64,000 nucleotides of DNA from SHZI01 sp031395645. GTDB taxonomy: Bacteria > Pseudomonadota > Gammaproteobacteria > Steroidobacterales > GCA-2729495. The translations under genes and the position numbers were made by a program. Shown piece by piece: positions 36,238-46,500 of this stretch; the first letter of the stretch is position 1, and each line of letters starts with the position of its first letter. The stretch spans positions 1 to 64,000 of the forward strand of contig JANNJM010000008.1 in assembly GCA_031395645.1 (NCBI GenBank). The letters run 5' to 3'. The notes below the pieces were generated by a model. It saw only the letters and a list, made by a program, of their open reading frames with translations, made no database searches and had not been told where the DNA came from.

Positions 36238-36277
36238 AGGGCGCTCCGCCGACTAGGGCGGGGCGCCCTTCCTTTAT
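36238..36277 (+). terminator. Rho-independent terminator after radC
   Basis: AGGGCGC-T-CCGCC, a five-base loop, then GGCGG-G-GCGCCCT form a strong hairpin at 36238-36269, followed by a TTCCTTTAT tail. It lies 12 bases after the radC stop. Confidence 0.75.
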
Positions 36278-36437
36278 GGTCCCGTCAAACCTTATGTCAA
36301 ACCACGAATCTGGTGTCTTTATAGAGGTTTGATCCTCAGCCTGCCTTTCTCGGCAATGTCATCCGATTCTGTCGGTCGTCGTGTTGGTTCGGCGTCGCGA
36401 TGCTCGGGGACCCACCCCCGATGCAGGATCACGCGCC

Positions 36438-37209
36438 ATGACAAGCTCCTTCAGCGATCCCCAGTGGCAGGCCACGGCCGCCTATCTGTACACGCTCTCA
36501 CTGCCGCCGCCGGCACTGGCCTGGGAATACCTGCGGCGGAACGCCCAGTACCGGGATGACTGGGGCGGCCGCCGGTTGTCCACGGTCGTCGGACCGCTCT
36601 GGGGCTTGCACTGACCTGGTGAACCCGGACCACGACGCTCGCGAGGCCCGACCCCAGTGGTGCACGGCCACGACGCCCCTCGACATCGTGCCGGCGCCGA
36701 CCGGGTCGGCGTTTAGTTTGTGGCGCTTGCCGGGCGCCAAGAGCCTCGCGGTAAACGCCCGGCAGGATCTGGTGCTGGCAGCGGCAACGCGGGGCGGCGT
36801 GCTGAACTTGACCGTGAATGCCGGGCTGTTGCTGGGCGATGCCTATGCTTTCCTGGTGCCGTCGCTGACCGAACCGGACGACGCGGCGCACGCGATGACC
36901 CGCGTGCGCTCCGCCATGCAGGGTTCCGCGGCTCTATTGCCTGCGCGCGCGCCCTCACGGGTCGGCCGAGCGGCGCTCGTCACATCGCGTGCACGTGCGG
37001 TCACACAGCAGCAGTGGCACAGGCTACCCAGCACCGTGGCATGCGTTCGGCGAGCCGATTCGCCGGATCGCTTGCGACCCTACGCTCCAGCAGCGAACAG
37101 GCCGTGCCCCAACGCGCTCTGCCGCCGGCGGCAGTATCTCGGCCGGGCCAACGGGGGCGGGTCTTGCCTTAATTCTTGCCTTAATTTCGACCGGGGCGCG
37201 TCAAGGTAG
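36438..37209 (+). pseudogene. DUF6499/DUF2285 ICE regulator, frameshifted
   Basis: From ATG 36438 the N-terminus (FSDPQWQATAAYLYTLSLPP, then AWEYLRRNAQYRDDW) is the DUF6499 domain of Tn4371-type ICE regulators. A single extra T after the CAC codon at about 36613 creates a TGA; removing it continues as DLVNPDHDAREARPQW, then FSLWRLPGAKSLAVNARQDL, the DUF2285 part. The C-terminal half after about 36920 no longer resembles the family, so a second lesion is likely. In intact ICEs this gene sits beside radC. Probably inactive. Confidence 0.75.
37162..37185. repeat. Tandem 12-base repeat TCTTGCCTTAAT
   Basis: TCTTGCCTTAAT is present twice without spacer at 37162-37173 and 37174-37185. A related GTGCCTTAATTCGTCCCTTAG occurs near 37319-37340. 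On the minus strand the repeat could encode a Leu-Arg-Gln-Glu pattern, as in broken coding DNA, or these could be iteron-like protein-binding sites. Confidence 0.5.
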
Positions 37210-38104
37210 TTGTCGCTCGATTGCACGAGATGACGCCAGCCCGGGGTCCGCGGCGTGTCGGGGAACTGGCGACTCGGCTGGCGCCAGCGAGGCCGGCACG
37301 GGCGCCAACGGGACGTCACCGTGCCTTAATTCGTCCCTTAGTTCGGGCGCGAACCGGCCGTGCGGCGGGATACGCGCACGCGGCAGTACCGGCCAGTCTT
37401 GGGTCGGTGGCGGGAGCCAGAAATTGCACCTGAGCTTGCAGAAGCGACGGACGGGAAGCTAATGCGCGGCTGCGCACGCGGACGCCGTCAACCCGCTGCC
37501 ACTCAGTGCCTCGCTGTGCATCAACCAGAACGCGGTGGAGGCGTTGCTGCGGATCGCTTGCAGGTTTACGGACGGCTTGCCGACCGCCTTTCCTTCGGGG
37601 CGCCGAGGCTTCAGGAGCAGCGTCTCGAACATTGCCAGCCACTGCTGAATCGTCGTCCCGTGAGCCAGTACGCGTCGCAAGATGCCTGCTTGCTCAGCCC
37701 GTTGCACAACCACGCTTCGAGGTGTGCCGAACAGAATACCTGACGGGGTTTGCACTCGAACCGCTGCCCCTAGCCAACCGCTGTCGCGTACATCCCGTTC
37801 GCGATCTCGCCACACCCGTCAAGGACGCCCTGGCAGTGAACAAGTGGCGCGCATTTCTACCGGACCGACAGTGTGCAGGGACCGAACGCTTTTGGAGCGA
37901 CGAGAAAAATGATGAGGAGCGGGCGGAGAGCAAGATAAAAGGCGGCGACTCACGTCGCGCCAGGTTCTTAGGTCTGCACATCGGTTGGCGCGGCACGCGC
38001 CAAACGGCTCGCGCTGCCGCGCCATCTTGGAATTGTGAATGCTCGCCGTTACTTATGACGTGCCGCGTGCGCTGGCCTGCGACTGACCACCCTGGAGCCG
38101 CGTC
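37210..38104. other. Degraded ICE stretch without a supportable gene
   Basis: About 900 bases between the DUF2285 remnant and the relaxase gene. In related ICEs this space holds rep, par and traF-type genes. Here only short overlapping frames are seen, none with recognisable domains. A minus-strand frame at 37459-37815 (118 codons) reads somewhat like protein but matches nothing I know. An oriT could lie here because the relaxase gene follows. Confidence 0.5.
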
Positions 38105-40072
38105 GTGAGCGAGCGCGACGACGACCGATTTCGTCCGCGAGTAGGGCGGTTACGGGCTCGCGGCACCGGCGCCTCCAGTCGCTTTGTGAATCGCGTGCTG
38201 AAGGCCGCGACCAAGGCGGGGCCGCTGGGTCGCGCGAGTACTCTGGACGCCTCGCCGCCCCACGGCGCCAAGTTTGGACGGGGCGTGGTGGCGGCGCGGT
38301 TGGCCGCTGCTCGGCAGGGGCCGCGCAGCCGGCGTGTGACGGTCAAGATCCGCCTGGTCAAAGTAGGTGTGAGCGGCCGGCCTGCGCTGCAGGCCCACCT
38401 GCGGTACATCGAGCGGGCGGGAGTCTCGCCGGAGGGCGCCCGGGGCCAAGCCTACGCGGCGGCCACGAACAGTGCCGACACCGACGCGTTTGCCGATCGC
38501 TGCGTGGGCGACCGGCATCAGTTCCGGTGCATCGTCGCCCCGGAGGAGGCGACCGCCCTCGGTGATCTCAAGACCTACACCCGCGGGCTGCTCGGTCGCG
38601 TCGAGCAGGACCTGGCGACGCGACTGGACTGGGTGGCCGTGGATCACTGGGACACGGACAACCCGCACACGCACGTCGTGATCCGGGGCAAGGACCAGGC
38701 CGGCCGGGACCTGATCATTGCCCGCGACTACATCAGCCACGGAATGCGCGCCCGCGCTTCGGAATTGGCCACCGAGTGGCTCGGGCCGCGCTCCGACCGA
38801 GAGATCCGGGCGGGGCTGGACCGGGAGGTCACCGCCGACCGGTGGACCGGTCTCGATCGCACGCTGCAGGGTCTGGCCACGGACGGCCGCGTGGATCTCC
38901 GCCGGATCGCGGGCGAGACGCCGGATCCGGTTCGTCGATACCTGCTGGTCGGGCGGCTGCAAAGGCTCATTGCGCTGAAGGTGGCTCGGCAGACCGAGCC
39001 GGGTGCCTGGCGGCTGGAGCCGCATGCCGAGCAGACGCTGCGCGCGCTCGGCGAACGCGGGGATATCGTGCGCACGATGCAGCGAGCGGTCGGCCAGGGA
39101 CGGACGACCTACGCGGTCTTCGACCCGGCCACTGCCACGCAAGCAGTGACCGGTCGAATTGCCGCCCGGGGTCTGGCCGATGAGCACCACGACCACCCCT
39201 ACCTGATCGTCGACGGCGTCGACGGGCGGGCGCACTACGTGCGGCTGCCGGGAACGCTCGATGGCAACGAGCTTCCGCTGGGCGGCATCGTGTCGGTGAG
39301 GGTGCGAACCGGCGTGCGGGCCGCGGACCGGGCGGTTGCCGTCCTCGCCCGGGACGGGATTTACCGGCCGGTCGAGCACCTAGCGCTGGCCAGCGCGAAC
39401 CGTCGTTCGGGTCAGGATCCGGCGGAGTTCGTGGCGGCGCACGTGCGGCGGCTGGAGGCGCTCCGGCGGGCCGGTATTGGCGAGCGTCTCGCCGATGGCA
39501 ACTGGCGCGTGCCACCGGACCTCGCGGTGCAGGGCGCGCGCTTTGACCAGCGGGGCGGGGGACGGGTCGCGGTAGCGCTAGAGTCGGCTCTGCCCGTGGA
39601 GCGTCAGGTTCGAGTCATTGGCGCCACGTGGTTGGACCGCGAGTTGATCGACGGTCGTGGTGGGTTTGCGGTGGGAGGCTTTGGCGGCGAGGTGCGGCAG
39701 GCGTTGGCAGCGCGGGCGGACTTCCTGGTGCAGCAGCAGCTCGCGGAACGCCGCGGCCCTCGTTTGCTCGTCCCCCGCGATCTCCTCACGACGTTGCGCG
39801 AGCGTGAGTTGGCCGGTGTCGCGGCAACGGTGGCGACTCAGACCGGGCGGTCCTACCGGCCGCTACGCGATGGCGGCAAAGCCAGCGGCATCTACCGACA
39901 GCGGCTGCAGCTGGCCAGTGGGCAGTTTGCGGTGCTCGATGACGGTCAGGGCTTTTCGTTGGTGCCCTGGCGGCCGGTGCTCGTGTTCCGCGTGGGGCAA
40001 TCCGTCAGTGCCGTGGTGCGCGGCGATCACGTCTCGTGGCACGTCGGCGGTTCGCCAAACCTGTCCCGATGA
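38105..40072 (+). CDS. Relaxase, VirD2-like DUF3363 family
   Basis: 655 residues from GTG 38105. The N-terminal relaxase domain has HLRYIERAGVSPEGARG, where Tyr is the likely nicking residue. The metal-binding motif DHWDTDNPHTHVVIRG follows near residues 180-195. A long DUF3363 C-terminal region ends at 655, the usual full length. It would nick oriT and pilot the strand through TraG and the Trb channel encoded from 51821. It looks intact although radC and the DUF2285 gene upstream are broken. Its separation from traG by 11.7 kb of cargo is unusual for this ICE family. Confidence 0.93.
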   Translation: MSERDDDRFRPRVGRLRARGTGASSRFVNRVLKAATKAGPLGRASTLDASPPHGAKFGRGVVAARLAAARQGPRSRRVTVKIRLVKVGVSGRPALQAHLRYIERAGVSPEGARGQAYAAATNSADTDAFADRCVGDRHQFRCIVAPEEATALGDLKTYTRGLLGRVEQDLATRLDWVAVDHWDTDNPHTHVVIRGKDQAGRDLIIARDYISHGMRARASELATEWLGPRSDREIRAGLDREVTADRWTGLDRTLQGLATDGRVDLRRIAGETPDPVRRYLLVGRLQRLIALKVARQTEPGAWRLEPHAEQTLRALGERGDIVRTMQRAVGQGRTTYAVFDPATATQAVTGRIAARGLADEHHDHPYLIVDGVDGRAHYVRLPGTLDGNELPLGGIVSVRVRTGVRAADRAVAVLARDGIYRPVEHLALASANRRSGQDPAEFVAAHVRRLEALRRAGIGERLADGNWRVPPDLAVQGARFDQRGGGRVAVALESALPVERQVRVIGATWLDRELIDGRGGFAVGGFGGEVRQALAARADFLVQQQLAERRGPRLLVPRDLLTTLRERELAGVAATVATQTGRSYRPLRDGGKASGIYRQRLQLASGQFAVLDDGQGFSLVPWRPVLVFRVGQSVSAVVRGDHVSWHVGGSPNLSR

Positions 40073-40246
40073 GTGGTGGCCAGGGAGCGCGTGGTCAGCG
40101 ATCCGGCGATTGCGCTGTCCAGCACTCGGTTCAGAGCGTTCGAGCCACTGGACGTGAAACGCATTCGCCACTTGAGGTAGGGGAATCGCCGCCGGAACGA
40201 GTGTGCTACCCGGGCGCTATCGAGTCATCAGTCTCGATCATTTTGG

Positions 40247-40624
40247 CTACGGCTTCGTTCCCGGGGTCGAGTCCGGTTGCCAATTGCCCTTGGCGTGCTC
40301 GCAGCCTTCCGCGGCAGCGGCTTTAGACATCTTGTAGTAGTACTGAGTTACTCCTCGCACGACGCATGCACCGACAGTGCCACTTGCTGGGCAGTCGCCA
40401 TCGGCGAACTTGGTCTCGCTCACGCCAGGACTCATCGCCCATTCATCACAACTCTTCGCCGAGGCCGGCATTCTGCAAGCGGCATACCACTGCCGAGCTC
40501 CCGGCGACAACTTCTTGTACATGCAGTGGCCGTCGGCGTTTGCCATGGAAGGAATCGCAATACCAACGGCGACCAGAGCGGCCGCGCACAGGACTGCTCG
40601 GAGACTGACTGAGAGTTGCGGCAT
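40247..40624 (-). CDS. Small secreted cysteine-containing protein, unknown
   Basis: 125 residues from ATG 40624 with AGGAG seven bases upstream. The signal peptide is about 29 residues, ending at MANA. The mature protein has six Cys residues, probably three disulfides in the periplasm, and a YYYKMSKAAAAEGCEHAKGNW ending (one residue of that stretch is approximate in boundary). The family is not recognised. It lies alone downstream of the relaxase in the opposite direction, and 360 bases from the DUF411 gene. Confidence 0.7.
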   Translation of the reverse strand: MPQLSVSLRAVLCAAALVAVGIAIPSMANADGHCMYKKLSPGARQWYAACRMPASAKSCDEWAMSPGVSETKFADGDCPASGTVGACVVRGVTQYYYKMSKAAAAEGCEHAKGNWQPDSTPGTKP

Positions 40625-40983
40625 GACTGGCTCCTCGAAATGATGGGAGATGTTGACGAACAATGGCCGCGTCACCCTTCGTGGTTCGCAACCTCGGGGC
40701 CGCGATGGAGCACTGGCCGTCCGCGCCTGCCGCTGCACGGGCGGGTTTGTGGCAACCCCGCGTCGATCAAGACACTGACAGCTGATACTCAGCCGAACAT
40801 AGTCGGAGGGTGAGACCGGTGTCAACCCTCCCGGCGTCGTAGCCCTCCAGGGTAACGCGGACTCTCCTTGTGTCGGCGCGTCACTGACGCTCAGGCCAGT
40901 GCCGTGCACATGGCGATCATTGTTGCTGGAGCAGAAGTCCGCTCCGGGATGAAAATTTCGTTAAGGAATCTCAGTTGCACCCC

Positions 40984-41613
40984 TCAAGGGGATTCAGTTC
41001 TCGCTTCGGCGACGTCCCTCGGGTCCGGGACGTTCTCGCCCTCGGACGATGGGGTCAACGGCTCACTCGATTGTGGCGCGCCAGCTGCCTCGCCCGGTTC
41101 CGGAACGAACGCGTGCGTTGCAAAGACTCGCGTGGTGCCATCATTCTGCAGGGCGAGCACGTCATAGGGGCCCGCGGATGGGGCCTCCATCCCCGGCGAA
41201 CCCGGGGGCATACCGGTGACGACCAAGCCCCTGATGGCGGGTCGATCGCGCAAGAGTTGTCGGATCTCGTCGGCAGACACATGGCCATCGATAACATAGC
41301 CGCCGATGCTCGCCGTGTGGCACCCGGCAATGGCCGCCGGTACCCCAAAGCGCGCCCGCACTGGCGCTAAGTCCACAACGTCGGAAACCTGGACGACAAA
41401 ACCATTGCTCTCCAAATACTTGATCCAGGTGCGACAGCAGGTGCAGGTGGGCAGGTTGAAGACTTCGATTGCCGGCTTGGGCGAAATCGCCGTCTCGGAC
41501 GCCCGCAGGGGCGCTGACAAAGCGAGTAGCACTAGCGCTGCCTTCATCAGCCAGCGTCCAGCCGTCGGCTTTAGCCTGCCTCGATCCGCAACTGTCAATA
41601 GTGGCGTCGCCAT
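40984..41613 (-). CDS. DUF411 metal-binding-like periplasmic protein
   Basis: 209 residues from ATG 41613 (GAGAGG upstream); ATG 41547 gives a cleaner signal peptide (MKAALVLLALSAPLRAS). The DUF411 core starts with FNLPTCTCCRTWIKYLE and continues with AGCHTASIGGYVIDGHV and GLVVTGMPPGSPGME. The CTCC pair and the later CH are candidate metal ligands. DUF411 genes often accompany copper-resistance operons, but no copper pump or CopB is nearby here. The C-terminal extension of about 40 residues is acidic and disordered. Confidence 0.88.
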   Translation of the reverse strand: MATPLLTVADRGRLKPTAGRWLMKAALVLLALSAPLRASETAISPKPAIEVFNLPTCTCCRTWIKYLESNGFVVQVSDVVDLAPVRARFGVPAAIAGCHTASIGGYVIDGHVSADEIRQLLRDRPAIRGLVVTGMPPGSPGMEAPSAGPYDVLALQNDGTTRVFATHAFVPEPGEAAGAPQSSEPLTPSSEGENVPDPRDVAEARTESP

Positions 41614-42047
41614 GCGTGGTCCTCTCGACGGTGACGAACGGTGATTGCGGCGCGTTGCCGGTTCAGCTGAAGCAACCTGCTCCTCAGTCGATGGGCCGAC
41701 GGCGCGACGGCCCGAAAGCCACAGAATTTACCAATGTGAAAGACGCTAGCCCTGATGGGACCGCCTTGTCAATTGATTCTGGGGCATTCGCCGGGTAGGA
41801 CCGAAGTGCGGGTGTGCGTGTTGTGCACGCTTCATGGTACCGGCTCAGAATTGCCCGCCTGTCCAAAAGCAATTCAGAGTCTCTGGAGATCGATGCCGTT
41901 CACTCGTGAACCCGGCAGTGCTTCGGTCTTGCGCGTTCGATGCGCGGCGACTAGGCGACGAGTCCGGCCTGCGGGCGCCCGATCAGGACTATGCCCGGCT
42001 CGGTACTCCTTGGACTTCATGTCCAGCCAATCGGCAACCTGTCGCAG
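41614..42047. other. Intergenic region, no gene seen
   Basis: 434 bases between the DUF411 and gspC genes, both on the minus strand. No frame longer than about 60 codons reads as protein, and I see no RNA gene or clear hairpin. It may hold the DUF411 promoter. Confidence 0.5.
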
Positions 42048-43061
42048 TCAGGTCTTTGAGAGTGGCGGAGCCACGAGCTTTCCGTTCGCCAGCGTGATGG
42101 TGCGAATCTGACCGCGGCGATTGATTGTCAGGGTCAGGTTGGCCGATTCGGCGATCCCTTGGAACGGCGCCGCGGCGTCGCTCGCGGCGAGCGGCCGTCC
42201 GTCAATGGCGGTCACCAAGTCCCCGGGCTGGAGGCCCAACCCGGCAAACTCTTGGCCGCGCTCGCCGGGGAAGACTTCGACTCCCCGAAATGTTCCACCC
42301 GTGATCCGCGGTCGCGGCATCATGATGTCGGCCAACCGTGCCGCTCGGGGTTGAGGTCGATCCTCCGGAATTGCTGTCGGTTCACCACCACCGATCGCCG
42401 GTCCGCCGGAAACGGCATACCCCAGTGACCCGTCTGGCGCGATGTCGGCCAGCCGCGGCAAAAGCAGCGCTTCCAGCAGCCCGGCCCGCTTTAGGACGAC
42501 CCGATTGGCCTGGATGCCGACCACGATCGCACCACCCGGCAGCTCAGACTGGAGAAAGTACACGTTTTCGCGCCCCGAGCCGTCGGCGATGATGGCGTGG
42601 GATGTCCTCGGGTCGCTGCTGACAACCAAACCCCGCAACTCAAGGCTGAGTGTCGTTTCCGGTGCGGCGACATCCTCCGCCGCCAGCCCATCGGCGACCG
42701 GGACGATGCCGAACAGGTGCGCGTTGGCAATGACCGCGTAGTCGGCGCCTGGACGCGACTGCGGTCCTGCGGCCCCGCTGGCTGTAGGCGGCACCCACGC
42801 CTGATGAGGCATCGGCATCAGTGCGATAACGAGGCGGGAAAGGTTGTAGCCAATAGCGATCACCAAGACCAGGGAAATCCAGAACGGCAGATGTTGACTA
42901 GCCAGAGTCATTCGCTCGTCGGGAGTCATTCGGCGCCAGTCTCGGCGCACGCCGTCAGAACGCCGATGGATCGCCCGAAACCACACCCACAGTCTCGCCT
43001 TGTGCCAGGTAACGTCGTCCAAGCTACCGATCGATCGGACTGTGCCGGGAGCGTCAGACAT
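42048..43061 (-). CDS. gspC: Orphan type II secretion protein GspC
   Basis: 337 residues. A cytoplasmic N-terminus and one transmembrane helix (about residues 59-82) precede the homology region with ANAHLFGIVPV. A second domain has GLGLQPGDLVTAIDGRPL, the PDZ-like end of GspC. GspC links the inner-membrane platform to the GspD secretin. No gspD or other gsp gene lies nearby, so it is either displaced from a chromosomal operon or cargo that replaces or competes with host GspC. The start could also be an internal Met near residue 45 or 51. Confidence 0.88.
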   Translation of the reverse strand: MSDAPGTVRSIGSLDDVTWHKARLWVWFRAIHRRSDGVRRDWRRMTPDERMTLASQHLPFWISLVLVIAIGYNLSRLVIALMPMPHQAWVPPTASGAAGPQSRPGADYAVIANAHLFGIVPVADGLAAEDVAAPETTLSLELRGLVVSSDPRTSHAIIADGSGRENVYFLQSELPGGAIVVGIQANRVVLKRAGLLEALLLPRLADIAPDGSLGYAVSGGPAIGGGEPTAIPEDRPQPRAARLADIMMPRPRITGGTFRGVEVFPGERGQEFAGLGLQPGDLVTAIDGRPLAASDAAAPFQGIAESANLTLTINRRGQIRTITLANGKLVAPPLSKT

Positions 43062-43551
43062 AGGTTTCCGGAATCGTTAGCCTCGTAGCGTCGCTCATGG
43101 CCGTGAATCTCAATGCACAGCGTTCTGCCAAACCCTGAGATTCAATAGTCGCGACTCGTGGCCGGCCGCGCAAGCGCCGCGCGCCGATCGGGCTTCGCCC
43201 GTCGGCGACCCTGGTTCACTCGCGCCTCGCCGATGGCGTGGTATCGGTCAGGGTGTGAATGTCTGACCGACCATGCATTCTCGTCGGGATACAAAGGGCT
43301 AGGCAAACTCCTTCACGAGCTCGTTTCGGAAGCGAGGAAGCGCGCCTCTGCTCACTCGGCGTCGACCGCAACATCCGGGCTTTCACCATCGAAGCCTGGT
43401 GACGTCGGAAACGTTTGACCCAGTGGCGGCGCACTGCTAGAAGAGAGTTTGGGGATTCCAGACAACTGCTACCGAGCGTGGGCAAGGGACGCCCGCTCGA
43501 CTCCCAGGCACGGACGCACGCTGGCACGGGGCCTGAGTGTGGAGGGGTGGG
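43062..43551. other. Divergent region between gspC and RHS gene
   Basis: About 490 bases. It should hold promoters for gspC (leftward) and the RHS gene (rightward), but I see no strong sigma-70 boxes. A frame at 43158-43418 is Arg/Ser-rich and not protein-like. Confidence 0.45.
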
Positions 43552-46500
43552 ATGAGAAAGCGTCTTCAGCGCGTTAGCCCGATTCGGGTGAGCCGGGAGC
43601 GGAATCCGATTGGGTGCCGGTACGTCCCGGCAGTGGTTCTGGCCACGGCGATCCTTTTCGGGTTCACGCCGCCAACGGCAGAGGGTGCTGTCGGGCGCCT
43701 CGGCGGGGCCGGGGCGGTGAGCCCGGCCGGTTCCGCCACCTACAGCATCCCGATCGAGGTTGCCGCCGGCATGAATGGGCTGAAGCCCGACCTTGCACTG
43801 GTCTATGACAGCCAATCCGGCAACGGTCTGGCGGGGATTGGTTGGGCGCTCTCCGGGTTCCCCGGGATCTTCCGATGTCCCGGCACGATCGCAGTCGATG
43901 GGCAGCCAATCGGCGTCAATTACGGGCCCACGGATCGATTCTGTCTCGATGGGTCGCCTTTAATCATGGTAACCGATGGCGGCATCTATGGAGGGAATGA
44001 TGTCCAGTACCGCCCCGAACTTTACAATTACCAGAAGGTCACGTCCAAGGGGAGTCAGGGTTCCGGACCATCGTACTTCGAAGTTAGGGTCTCCGACGGC
44101 ACGACGTATATCTACGGCAACGATGCAGATTCTCGCATTCTCGCCCCGGGAACAACTGAGGTCCGGGTGTGGGCCCTTAATACAGTACAGGACAAGTTTG
44201 GTAATCAGATTCAGTTCGCCTACACGAATCCCGTCAGCGGCGAGTACGTGCCGGATGAGGTCACGTGGACCGGAACGACGTCCGGCGCGGCTCCCTACAA
44301 GCTGAAGTTTACGTATGATGACCTCAACTCGGTGCTGCCCTCAGCGGCGCGCAGTGGGTATGTCTGGGGATCGACGTGGCAGACTACTCGGCGGCTCAAG
44401 GAAATCCTTTACTCGTTCAGCGATTCGCCCGTGCACCGCTACACGTTGATCTACACCGCTGGAACGTCCGGTCGAAGCCAACTCCAGTCCGTGCAGAAAT
44501 GTAACGGCACCGGCACCGACTGCCTGCCGGCGACGACTTTCACGTGGCAGAACGGCAGTTTGAGCTTTGGCACCGAGCAGTCCGGACCGACAACGCCATC
44601 CGAAGAGTACGCGGTCGCCGGCGACATCGACGGAGACGGTGACACGGATGTATATGTGCCCTCTGGCTCCACCTGGATGGTCATGTACGCCGATGCGGCG
44701 ACGGGAAACTTGTCCACGCCAGTCAGTATCGGTCGCAGCTTTTATGGTGCAGGAGCCGCTGCCCTCGACTATGACGGTGACGGGCGTATCGACCTCGCGG
44801 CAGTTGACGGGAGCGGCACATGGAGTGTCTATCTGGCCGCGGGCACGGGCTGTTCGAGCGGCGTCTGCAATACCGGAATTGCTGTGGCCCAAAGCCTCAA
44901 CTTGCAGCCCATCGACGCGAACGGCGACGGCCTTTCGGACCTCCTTTACCAGCGAAACGGTGCCTCATACCTGCGTATAAACACTAACGCGGATTTGGGG
45001 CCGGAACGGGTGGTCACGCTCCCGGGTCAGTTGGGCTATCGCGTCCGGGAGGTCGGTGATGTGGATGGAGACGGCCGACAGGATGTTGTCATCGTCCACA
45101 AGACGGTTGAATTTGGCACTCCCAATCTTTATGAGACGACGCTAACCGTCTACCGTTCGTTCTGGAACACGTCGGCACAGCCGGACCAGGACGATTTTCA
45201 GGCGGTGTATAGCGATTATGCGTCGGGTACCACCGGTCACATCCAGAGCGACCCTCTCTTTCTGGACATCAATGGGGATGGCCTATCCGACCTCTTATAC
45301 AAGTGGCAGGGGGGGGCGGTCGTCACCGTGCTGAGTCGTGGTAAGCCCGGCGGTTGGTCCGCGCCGGTTTCGACCGGCATGGGGTCGTACTTCCGCGACG
45401 GAGCGGTCGCGGCTGATTTCAACAAGGACGGTCGCGACGACATGATTGCACCCTGCAGCAATACGTCGGGGTCGAACTGGTGTGCCTACCTCTCGAATGG
45501 AACCACGTACTCAGCATCGCTGAAGACTGACATTGGTGGACCGACCGTGGGCACAGTAACGAAGTTGGTGTCGGTTGACACCACTGGCGACGGCTCCATG
45601 GATTTTGTGGCGGTGAAGAACACGTCCCCGGTCGACGGCTGGGTGGTGCGAGTTCAGGACGGTCCGCACGCGGATTTACTGACCGGGATCACCGACGGGT
45701 TAGGCAACACTTTCAATCCCAGCTATCACGCGTTGAGCAACTGGCCTTATGCCAGCGATCAAGGCTACTCGGCGACGGGCTTGGCCAGCCCGCCCACGAA
45801 ACGGATGGTCCGCGGCGGACCGGCCACCGTGGTCAGCCAGGTGGAGAGCAGCACGGGGGTTGGCGGGGGAAATTACACGACCAAGTATGCTTATTGGAAT
45901 GCGGTGCAGGACGCTACGGGCCGGGGCGTCGAAGGCTTTGAGACTGTCAAGGCCAAGGACTCGCGCGATGGCATGCTGACGGAGACGGTGTACAACCAGT
46001 ACTTCCCGTACACCGGCCGGCCGAAACGGGTAACGGTGTGGAACGGGAGTAACAAGGTGACGGAGACTGACTTGAGCTGGGGTTCGCAGGTCGCGCAGGA
46101 CGGCGAGGCCGACAGCAACCACACGGCGGGGAGTTACAAATTCGTCCACCTACGCAACCAGGTTGAAAAGGCCTTCGAAGTCGATGGCGGCGGCAGTTAT
46201 AACGGGCAGCTGGTGCGAACCGTGACGCGGAATACGATCCACCCGTCGCCCTACGACTGGGACTACGTACACGGCGCGCCCCGGCGGGAGGTCGTGACCG
46301 TCGATCCGGAGGTGGGCGCAACGATCACGACGACGACCGATTACACCTTCGAAAATCTGACTTCGGCGGGGTGCTTGGGATTGCCGAGCACGGTGGCCGT
46401 CAAGAAGGATGACGGGATTAGCAATAGCACCCGCAATCTGGCCTTCACCTACGACCCTGGCACTTGCCGCACTATGACCGAAACGGTGGGGACGACCGCA

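Noticed and set aside
37459..37815. 118-codon minus-strand frame before the relaxase
   Set aside because: Partly protein-like but no start signal or family, and it sits in a stretch that otherwise looks degraded.
43158..43418. 86-codon frame upstream of the RHS gene
   Set aside because: Arg/Ser-rich, no ribosome binding site, no homology recognised.
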